A DNA stretch of 64,000 bases from Streptomyces brevispora (GTDB lineage: Bacteria; Actinomycetota; Actinomycetes; Streptomycetales; Streptomycetaceae): NCBI RefSeq assembly GCF_007829885.1, contig NZ_VIWW01000001.1, positions 4,464,001 through 4,528,000 on the forward strand. Reading direction: 5' to 3'. This document shows, piece by piece, positions 47,388-53,689 of the stretch (positions are counted from its first letter, which is position 1; each line of letters opens with the position of its first letter). The notes below the pieces were generated by a model that was not told where the DNA came from, did no database searches, and saw only the letters and a list, made by a program, of their open reading frames with translations. Both the position numbers and the translations under genes were made by a program.

Positions 47388-47415
47388 AAGAACCAGGGTT
47401 GGGCAGGACTAAACC

Positions 47416-48066
47416 TCAGAGGCCCAACTCCTGGGCCAGTACCGCCGCCTGGGCCCGGCTGCGAAGCTTCAGCTTCCCCAGCAGCCTGCTGACGTGCGTC
47501 TTCACCGTCGCTTCCGCCATGGACAGCCGCACCGCGACCTCGGCGTTCGACAGGCCCTCGCCGAGGCAGCCGAGCACTTCGCGCTCGCGCCGCGTGAGGG
47601 GGGCGAGCACCGACCTGTCCGCGGTTTCCGATGGCCGTACGGGGGCGGCACCGGCGAACTCCGCGATCAGCCGGCGCGTCACCGCCGGGGCGATCAGGCC
47701 CTCGCCGCGCGCCACCGTGCGTACCGCTTCGAGCAGGCCGTGGGCCTCGGTGTCCTTCAGCAGGAAGCCCGACGCCCCGGCCCGCAGCGCGCCGAAGACG
47801 TACTCGTCCAGATCGAAGGTCGTCAGCACCAGCACATCCGCCAGCCGCTCCGCGACCACCTGCTTCGTCGCCGACACCCCGTCCAGTTTGGGCATCTGAA
47901 TGTCCATCAATACCAGGTCCGGGCGCAGTTCGCGGGCCAGCCGCACCGCCTCCTCCCCGTCGCGGGCCTCCCCGACGACCTCGATGTCCGGTGCGCTGCC
48001 CAGGATGAGCACCAGCCCAGCGCGCACCGCCGACTGGTCCTCGGCCACCAGTACCCGGATGGTCAT
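47416..48066 (-). CDS. NarL/FixJ-family response regulator
   Basis: A 216-residue regulator. The receiver domain (1-120) has acidic Glu9-Asp10, phosphoacceptor Asp55 in Leu-Met-Asp-Ile-Gln-Met-Pro, and Lys105 in Leu-Leu-Lys-Asp. The LuxR-type helix-turn-helix (about 150-216) has Leu-Thr-Arg-Arg-Glu-Arg-Glu-Val-Leu and Val-Lys-Thr-His-Val-Ser. The ATG overlaps the stop of the upstream kinase gene by four bases, so they form a coupled pair. It lies next to the chitinase gene, but the kinase is not of the chitin-sensor type I know, so linkage to chitin is speculative. Confidence 0.95.
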   Translation of the reverse strand: MTIRVLVAEDQSAVRAGLVLILGSAPDIEVVGEARDGEEAVRLARELRPDLVLMDIQMPKLDGVSATKQVVAERLADVLVLTTFDLDEYVFGALRAGASGFLLKDTEAHGLLEAVRTVARGEGLIAPAVTRRLIAEFAGAAPVRPSETADRSVLAPLTRREREVLGCLGEGLSNAEVAVRLSMAEATVKTHVSRLLGKLKLRSRAQAAVLAQELGL

Positions 48067-49322
48067 GTCCTCACGCTCCCTTCCTCGACGGGCAGTTCGG
48101 CCCGTACCCGCCAGATCTTCGTCCCGTTCGCGGTGGACACCGGTCCCGCCTCGATCGCCCCGCCGAGCAGTGCCACCCGCTCCCGCATCCCGACCAGCCC
48201 GGTCCCCGAACCGGGAGCACGCGGTCCCGGCCGGTTCCCGAGGGCACTGGTGACCTCCACCGTCAGCCGCGGCCCCGCCTGCCCCAGCCGGACCGTGACC
48301 GGGCCGGGCCCGGCGTGCTTGAGCGTGTTCGTGAGGGACTCCTGGACGATCCGGTACGCGGCCAACTCGACCGGTGCCGGCAGCGGACCGGGCTCGTTGC
48401 GGGAGTCCTCCAGCACACATGTGAGCCCGCTGGACGCGGCGTTCGTACGGTGCTGCTCGACCAGGGCGACCAGCGAGCCGAGCGTGGGCGAGATACTGGG
48501 CTCCGGAGCGGCCCCACCGGTACGCAACAGCCCGATCAGACGGCGCATTTCGGCCAGACCGTCGACGCTGTTCTCCCGGATGACCCCCAGGGCGTTCCGG
48601 GACGTCTCCGGGTCGTCGATGGAGAGCGCGGCGGTGGAGTGGATGGCGATCGCGGAGAGGTGGTTGGCCACCATGTCGTGCAACTCGCGTGCCATCCGGG
48701 CCCGTTCGGCGGTCACCGCCTGCGCCCGGTCCATCTCGGCCAGCAGAGCCGTCTGATCGGCGCGCAGCCGCTCGGCTTCGGCGGCATCGCGGTGGTTGCG
48801 CACGCTGACGCCGGTGAGGGCGGGCACGAACGAGACCAGTCCCGTGACGATGCCGATGAGCAGCGCCTCGGCGGTGCGGAACCACGCCAGGAAGCCGATC
48901 GTGATCGTGACCGTGATCAGGAAGGTGGTCACCGGGATCCGCCGGGCTGCCGCCGGGCTGCCGTACAGCACGGCCGCGTACATGACGTCGGTGTACAGCA
49001 GCAGGGTGGCCAGGTTCCCGGCCGTGAACTGGTCCATGACCAGCGCCAGGGTGCCGATGATCAGGGCGGTCCGCGGCGCGCTTCTGCGCAGCAGCGCCAG
49101 TGCCGACATCACGGCGAGCGGGACCAGCTCGATCCCCGGGGCGTCGAGGGGGCGGCCGGTCTGCATGTGCAGACCGAGCAGCCACAGCACCACTCCGCCG
49201 AGCAGACCGCCGACCGCGATGAGGGCGTCGTCCCGGTGGGGGCGGGGATGAGAGAGCACCCTCCCATCCAACACGGCGGGCCGTTCCGGGACGTCCGTAC
49301 GGGGAATGAGCCGCGACTGCAT
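48063..49322 (-). CDS. NarL-system sensor histidine kinase (HisKA_3 type)
   Basis: A 419-residue kinase. Several N-terminal transmembrane segments (about 28-175) with very short loops form an intramembrane sensor. The HisKA_3 dimerisation domain has His215 in Ala-Arg-Glu-Leu-His-Asp-Met-Val-Ala-Asn-His, and the ATPase domain ends with Gly-Thr-Gly-Leu-Val-Gly-Met-Arg-Glu-Arg. Intramembrane-sensing kinases of this layout often respond to envelope stress or hydrophobic ligands. The ATG at 49322 has no strong ribosome-binding site and other in-frame starts are possible. Coupled to the regulator gene by a four-base overlap. Confidence 0.92.
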   Translation of the reverse strand: MQSRLIPRTDVPERPAVLDGRVLSHPRPHRDDALIAVGGLLGGVVLWLLGLHMQTGRPLDAPGIELVPLAVMSALALLRRSAPRTALIIGTLALVMDQFTAGNLATLLLYTDVMYAAVLYGSPAAARRIPVTTFLITVTITIGFLAWFRTAEALLIGIVTGLVSFVPALTGVSVRNHRDAAEAERLRADQTALLAEMDRAQAVTAERARMARELHDMVANHLSAIAIHSTAALSIDDPETSRNALGVIRENSVDGLAEMRRLIGLLRTGGAAPEPSISPTLGSLVALVEQHRTNAASSGLTCVLEDSRNEPGPLPAPVELAAYRIVQESLTNTLKHAGPGPVTVRLGQAGPRLTVEVTSALGNRPGPRAPGSGTGLVGMRERVALLGGAIEAGPVSTANGTKIWRVRAELPVEEGSVRT

Positions 49323-49410
49323 CGAAGTATGCAGCGGCGGTTCGTCACTCCGGGCGACGATCGGGCGCGCCGCCGCGGGGATGCTGGAGGGGAGCGAAAG
49401 GAGCAGGACC

Positions 49411-49980
49411 GTGATCGTCACGCTGATCGTTCTCTGCGAGATCGCCTTCTGGGTGCTGCTGGCCGTGGGACTCGCGCTGCGGTACGTGGCGAGGAAGCCG
49501 CGGCTCGGTGGCGCGGTGCTGCTGTGCGAGCCGCTGCTGGAGGTGATCCTGCTGGTGGTCACGGCCGTCGACCTGAAGAACGGCGCCGCTCCGGACTGGA
49601 AGCACGGCCTCGCCGCCGTGTACATCGGCTTCACGGTGGGCCTCGGGCACTCCACGATCCGGTGGGTCGACGCCCGGATCGCCCACCGGTTCGCGGGCGG
49701 TCCGCCACCGGTGAAGCCGCCGAAGTACGGCATGGCGCGGGCGGTCCACGAGTGGCGGGTGGCCGGACGGTGGACGGTGGCCACGGTGACGGCGCTGGCG
49801 CTGCTCCAGGGGGCGGTCTGGTACGTGGGGGGTGACGGGGACGTGGCGTCGCTGCGGTCCTGGCAGCAGACGATGCTGTTCGTGATGGGGATCAACCTGG
49901 TGATCGCGGCGAGCTACACGGTGTTCCCGAAGCGGGATCCGAAGGGATCCGCGAAGGGGGTGCCTCGCCCGCCCGGCTGA
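49411..49980 (+). CDS. Conserved polytopic membrane protein of unknown function
   Basis: A 189-residue protein with about five transmembrane segments (near 2-22, 35-52, 65-85, 117-135 and 147-165). Between segments three and four is a cytoplasmic loop rich in Pro/Lys (Pro-Pro-Pro-Val-Lys-Pro-Pro). I recognise no domain. The GTG at 49411 has AAAGGAG upstream; an ATG at 49381 would add ten residues. It is divergent from the two-component genes and convergent with the adenosyltransferase gene. Confidence 0.7.
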   Translation: MIVTLIVLCEIAFWVLLAVGLALRYVARKPRLGGAVLLCEPLLEVILLVVTAVDLKNGAAPDWKHGLAAVYIGFTVGLGHSTIRWVDARIAHRFAGGPPPVKPPKYGMARAVHEWRVAGRWTVATVTALALLQGAVWYVGGDGDVASLRSWQQTMLFVMGINLVIAASYTVFPKRDPKGSAKGVPRPPG

Positions 49981-50013
49981 GGCGTTGTCATCGGTCGCCG
50001 GACGGGCCTGGCT

Positions 50014-50586
50014 CTACCGTTCGCCGCCCGGTACCCACAGCACGTCGCCGACCTCCTTGTTCGCCACCCGGGCGAGGATGAACAGCAGGTCGGAGAGCCG
50101 GTTGAGATACGTCGCCGTCAGCGGGTTCATCACCTCGCCGTGCACCTCGAACGCCGCCCAGGTGGACCGCTCCGCGCGCCGCACCACCGTGCACGCCTGG
50201 TGCAGCAGCGCCGCGCCCGGGGTGCCGCCGGGCAGGATGAAGCTGCGGAGCTTCTCCACCTGCTCCAGGAAGTGGTCGCAGTCCGCCTCCAGCTTGTCGA
50301 CGTAGAACTGCTCGACCCGCAGCGGCGGGTACTTCGGTTCCTCGACGACCGGCGTCGACAGGTCGGCGCCCACGTCGAACAGGTCGTTCTGTACCCGGAC
50401 GAGGACCTTCACGACGTCCTCGGTGAGCTGCCCGAGCGCGATCGCCGTGCCGATGACCGCGTTGGCCTCGTTGCTGTCGGCGTAGGCGGAGATCCGCAGA
50501 TCGGTCTTGGCGGTCCGGCTCATGTCGCCGAGGGCGGTGGTGCCCTGGTCGCCGGTGCGGGTGTAGATACGTGTCAGATTGACCAT
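50014..50586 (-). CDS. PduO-type cob(I)alamin adenosyltransferase
   Basis: A 190-residue enzyme adding the adenosyl group from ATP to cob(I)alamin to make coenzyme B12. PduO-type motifs are Thr-Arg-Thr-Gly-Asp-Gln-Gly-Thr-Thr near 9-17, Asp-Val-Gly-Ala-Asp-Leu near 71-76, and Arg-Arg-Ala-Glu-Arg-Ser near 135-140. The ATG at 50586 lies four bases after the stop of the decayed ABC permease gene, so it may once have been read through from that operon. No other cobalamin gene and no B12 riboswitch is seen nearby. Confidence 0.93.
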   Translation of the reverse strand: MVNLTRIYTRTGDQGTTALGDMSRTAKTDLRISAYADSNEANAVIGTAIALGQLTEDVVKVLVRVQNDLFDVGADLSTPVVEEPKYPPLRVEQFYVDKLEADCDHFLEQVEKLRSFILPGGTPGAALLHQACTVVRRAERSTWAAFEVHGEVMNPLTATYLNRLSDLLFILARVANKEVGDVLWVPGGER

Positions 50587-50590
50587 GTCG

Positions 50591-51025
50591 TCAGCCTAGT
50601 GAGGCACCGGCCCTCCGGAGGACGCGTGTGCCCACTGTCACGGCGAGCGCCGCGAATCCGAGGGCGACCAGGACGCCGTACAGCAGGTGCGCGGTGGCGT
50701 ACGAGCCGATGTACGCGTCCCGTACCGCGTCCACGAGGTAGCGGAACGGCGTGAGGTGGGAGAGCACGTCCAGCCATCCCGGGCCCAGCGTCGTCGGCAG
50801 CATCGGACCGGAGAGCAGCATGGCCGGCATGGTGAGCGAGTTGATCACCGGGCCGAACTCCTGCGGTGTGCTGACCCTCATCGCCAGGGCGTACGACAGC
50901 GAGGCCAGTGAGGCCGTCAGCAGACCGACGAACGCGAAGCCGATCAGCACCCCGGGGAGCGGCGCGCGCAAGCCCATGACCAGCGCGGCCAGGACCAGCA
51001 GGACCGCCTGGAACATGAACAGAGT
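50591..51025 (-). pseudogene. 3' fragment of an ABC-2 type (DrrB-like) permease gene
   Basis: About 144 codons remain of a permease normally near 250-280 residues. They cover the last three transmembrane segments, with the conserved Phe-Gly-Pro-Val-Ile-Asn-Ser and Met-Leu-Leu-Ser-Gly-Pro-Met-Leu-Pro near the middle and Leu-Thr-Pro-Phe-Arg-Tyr-Leu-Val-Asp. The coding resemblance starts abruptly at Thr-Leu-Phe-Met-Phe-Gln, where the sequence joins the 3' side of the ATPase fragment in another frame. The first half of the permease and the end of the ATPase gene are missing, which indicates one internal deletion. Confidence 0.8.
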
Positions 51026-51500
51026 GCGTCCGCCTCGTCGAGGTAGTGGGTGGTGAGCACGACGGTCGTGCCGGATGTGTCGCGCAGCCTCCGCACCAGG
51101 TTCCACAGATCGGTGCGGCTGCCCGGGTCGAGTCCGGTGGTCGGTTCGTCGAGGAAGAGCAGTGGTGGGCGGTGGGTGAGTCCCCTCGCGATGTCGAGCC
51201 GCCGGCGCCGGCCCCCCGAGAGCGAGGCCGTCTTCCGGTCGAGCAGGTCCGACAGGCCCAGTTCCCCGGCGCGGGCGACCGCCGCGGCCTTGCCGAGCCG
51301 GTACATCCGGCCCTGGGTGACCAGCTCCTCCCGCACGGTGATGCCGGGGCCGACCCCGCCGGACCGGGCGACGTACCCGCAGGTCTCCCGTACGCCCGCC
51401 GGGTCCGTGAGCAGGTCGTGGCCGGCCACGGTGGCGGCGCCGCCGGTGGGGGCCGGCAGCGTGGTGAGCATGCGCAGGGTGGTGGTCCTGCCCGCTCCGC
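51026..51500 (-). pseudogene. Internal fragment of an ABC transporter ATPase gene (DrrA-like)
   Basis: About 155 codons are recognisable, from the last part of Walker A (Gly-Ala-Gly-Arg-Thr-Thr-Thr, with Arg for the essential Lys) through Ala-Ser-Leu-Ser-Gly-Gly-Arg-Arg-Arg-Arg (signature, Gln changed to Arg), Walker B Leu-Leu-Phe-Leu-Asp-Glu-Pro, and the His-switch Thr-Thr-His-Tyr-Leu-Asp-Glu-Ala-Asp. The first 35 or so residues and the whole C-terminal third are absent. A small in-frame loss precedes the signature motif. Four independent lesions mean it cannot be functional. It belonged with the adjoining permease and regulator fragments. Confidence 0.85.
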
Positions 51501-51908
51501 GGCAAGGGCGAGTCCGCGGCCGACGCCGTCCTGCGGGAACTGCGCATCCAGGTCGAGGGCGTATCACCCACCGTCGGCCTGATGGAGGGCTACGAGCGCT
51601 TCATGTGGGTCATCGAGAACGCCGACGGCCTCAAGGCCCGCCTCTGGCGCGTACAGCAGGAGGCCGTCCGGCATCTGGAGGCGACGCTCCTGGAGGAGTC
51701 CGGGGCGGAGCCCGGGGACCGGACCCCGGTCCTGGTGGCCGGTCGGCTCTCCTGGGTGCACAGCACGCTCATGGCGTACATCGGGGGCGAGATGGCCGCG
51801 GGCCGCGGAGCCGCCGAGGTGTCCCGGGACGCCCTCGTCCTGCTCGATGACATCGAGGACCTGCTGGGCGAAAAGGTGCTCAACTACGCCCGGCGCGCCG
51901 CCGAATGA
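51499..51908 (+). pseudogene. 3' fragment of a TetR-family regulator gene
   Basis: The plus-strand frame from about 51499 reads as the ligand-binding half of a TetR-type regulator: Gly-Glu-Ser-Ala-Ala-Asp-Ala-Val-Leu-Arg-Glu-Leu, then Tyr-Glu-Arg-Phe-Met-Trp-Val-Ile-Glu-Asn, and C-terminal Arg-Leu-Ser-Trp-Val-His. The N-terminal helix-turn-helix is missing, replaced at about 51500 by the broken 5' end of the divergently oriented ATPase gene. One deletion therefore removed both gene starts and the shared promoter. An ATG at 51582 could still start a 108-residue protein without DNA-binding capacity. Confidence 0.8.
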
Positions 51909-52037
51909 CACGCCCCGGTGTGATGTCCGTCATTTGAGACGTGACGCGCATCTCTTCGCGGCCCCAGCGCCCCTCACGGGTACTAACCTCCGCCGGAGAG
52001 TATGGACAGGAACCTTATGGAAAGCAGGGGTGTCAAC

Positions 52038-52886
52038 GTGGCCAGGAAGCTCGCCGTCATCGGAGCCGGACTCATGGGGTCCGGTATCGCGCAGGTCTCC
52101 GCCCAGGCGGGCTGGGACGTCGTGCTGCGCGATGTCACCGACGCGGCGCTGACCCGTGGCCGTGACGGCATCAAGACCTCCTACGACAAGTTCGTCTCCA
52201 AGGGCAAGCTCGCGGCGTCCGACGCCGAGTCCGCGCTCGCTCGCATCACCACGACCACCGATCTCGACGCGGTCGCCGACGCGGACATCGTCGTCGAGGC
52301 GGTCTTCGAGAAGCTGGAGGTGAAGCACGAGATCTTCCGGGCCCTCGACAAGATCGTCCGGGACGACACCGTGCTCGCCTCCAACACCTCCGCCATCCCG
52401 ATCACCAAGATCGCGGCCGTGACGGAGCGCCCGGAGCGCGTCGTCGGTGTGCACTTCTTCTCGCCGGTCCCGATGATGCAGCTCTGCGAGCTCGTACGCG
52501 GCTACAAGACGAGCGACGAAACCCTCGCCACCGCACGGGAGTTCGCCGAGTCGGTCGGCAAGACCTGCATCGTGGTCAACCGTGACGTGGCCGGCTTCGT
52601 CACCACCCGGCTGATCTCGGCGCTGGTCGTCGAGGCCGCCAAGCTGTACGAGTCGGGCGTCGCCTCGGCGGAGGACATCGACACCGCGTGCAAGCTGGGT
52701 TTCGGCCACGCCATGGGGCCGCTCGCCACCGCGGACCTGACCGGCGTCGACATCCTGCTGCACGCCACCGGCAACATCTACACCGAGTCCCAGGACGAGA
52801 AGTTCGCCGCACCGGAGCTGATGCGCCGAATGGTCGATGCAGGTGACATCGGCCGCAAGAGCGGGCAGGGCTTCTACACCTACTGA
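52038..52886 (+). CDS. 3-hydroxybutyryl-CoA dehydrogenase
   Basis: A 282-residue NAD(P)-dependent dehydrogenase of the 3-hydroxyacyl-CoA class, converting acetoacetyl-CoA and 3-hydroxybutyryl-CoA. The Rossmann motif Gly-Ala-Gly-Leu-Met-Gly is near 9-14, and the catalytic His lies in Val-His-Phe-Phe-Ser-Pro near 138-143. The C-terminal domain has Asp-Val-Ala-Gly-Phe and the late Asp-Ile-Gly-Arg-Lys-Ser-Gly-Gln-Gly-Phe-Tyr-x-Tyr. GTG 52038 gives the usual 282-residue length; ATGs at 52002 and 52017 would add 12 or 7 residues. It stands alone, so the pathway (butyryl-CoA for ethylmalonyl-CoA, or PHB) cannot be told. Confidence 0.92.
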   Translation: MARKLAVIGAGLMGSGIAQVSAQAGWDVVLRDVTDAALTRGRDGIKTSYDKFVSKGKLAASDAESALARITTTTDLDAVADADIVVEAVFEKLEVKHEIFRALDKIVRDDTVLASNTSAIPITKIAAVTERPERVVGVHFFSPVPMMQLCELVRGYKTSDETLATAREFAESVGKTCIVVNRDVAGFVTTRLISALVVEAAKLYESGVASAEDIDTACKLGFGHAMGPLATADLTGVDILLHATGNIYTESQDEKFAAPELMRRMVDAGDIGRKSGQGFYTY

Positions 52887-52993
52887 TCGTTTTCAGTCCC
52901 TTGTTGCCTGATCCGCTGTCAATCAGGCCCGGGGTCCCCGGGGGTCACCTCCCGGGATCAGTGGATCCGCACCGGATCGACAGCGGGCCTCAG

Positions 52994-53009
52994 TCACTCC
53001 ACGGAGTGA
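52994..53009. promoter_or_regulatory. 16-bp palindrome in the gap before the STAS gene
   Basis: TCACTCC, AC, GGAGTGA: perfect seven-base arms. The 238-base gap 52887-53124 also holds a G/C-rich inverted repeat near 52927-52957 that probably ends the dehydrogenase transcript. The palindrome is followed by A+T-richer sequence and could be an operator for the STAS gene. Confidence 0.4.
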
Positions 53010-53124
53010 ATTCGGTATCGGTTCGCTTACAGACGGCAACTTCCCTGCCGCTGCCGCAGTCAGTTGGGGCAGAGGCAGTTTCAGACATCCGGACCTTGCC
53101 ACGGAGCATTCCAGGGGAGCGCAT

Positions 53125-53448
53125 ATGCACATCAGGGGCGACCACGCCAAGCTGGTCGTCGGGGGCCGCCTCGACGTCCGAAGCGCGGCGGACGCCCGTA
53201 CGGTCCTGCACTCGGCCCTCGACGACGGCGTCGGCGATCTGGTGCTGGACCTGACCGAGCTCGATTCATGGGACGCCACCGGACTCGGCGTCATCATGGG
53301 CGCGCACAGACGGGCCGGACGGGCCGGGCGGCGGCTGGTGCTCCGCGGCGTGCCACCGCAGATGCAACGCCTTCTGGTGGCCACCAGACTGCACCGCATC
53401 CTGGCCATCGAGGGCGGAATCGCCGCAGACTCCCTGCCACGCGTCTGA
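53125..53448 (+). CDS. STAS-domain anti-sigma factor antagonist
   Basis: A 107-residue STAS protein of the SpoIIAA/RsbV class, which frees a sigma factor by binding its anti-sigma kinase. The phosphorylation loop reads Asp-Ala-Thr-Gly-Leu-Gly-Val-Ile near 51-58. The usual Asp-Ser-Ser/Thr-Gly is altered to Ala-Thr, leaving Thr as the possible phosphoacceptor. No anti-sigma kinase or sigma gene adjoins. The ATG at 53125 has AGGGGAG upstream. Confidence 0.88.
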   Translation: MHIRGDHAKLVVGGRLDVRSAADARTVLHSALDDGVGDLVLDLTELDSWDATGLGVIMGAHRRAGRAGRRLVLRGVPPQMQRLLVATRLHRILAIEGGIAADSLPRV

Positions 53449-53689
53449 GGCTCCGGGCGGCGGCGGACACCCGTCCGCACCCCGCGGCCGAAGCCGCACA
53501 ATCCTCACGAGACCGTGATCTGTCGGGCGGCGTGGGACCCCGGATGTTCGTAGATACTGTGCGAAGGTTTAGGGTTCGGCCGTCTGCCGATTGACGGACC
53601 CACCTGGCTGACACCGGACCGGAAGCGACCGCTGGACGTGCGAGGCCGGGAGGGACAACCGTGCTCGACGCGTCTTGGGGGCTTTGACG

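Noticed and set aside
47416..49322. The two-component pair as the dedicated chitin sensor ChiR/ChiS
   Set aside because: The kinase has an intramembrane NarL-type sensor, and chitinase regulators known to me are encoded beside other chitinase genes. Adjacency alone is not enough.
50014..50586. A cobalamin riboswitch near the adenosyltransferase gene
   Set aside because: The upstream side is the permease fragment, and no B12-box-like conserved sequence was found.
51582..51908. A stand-alone 108-residue protein
   Set aside because: Clear similarity continues upstream of this ATG to about 51499 and then stops at the deletion junction, so it is better read as a truncated TetR gene.
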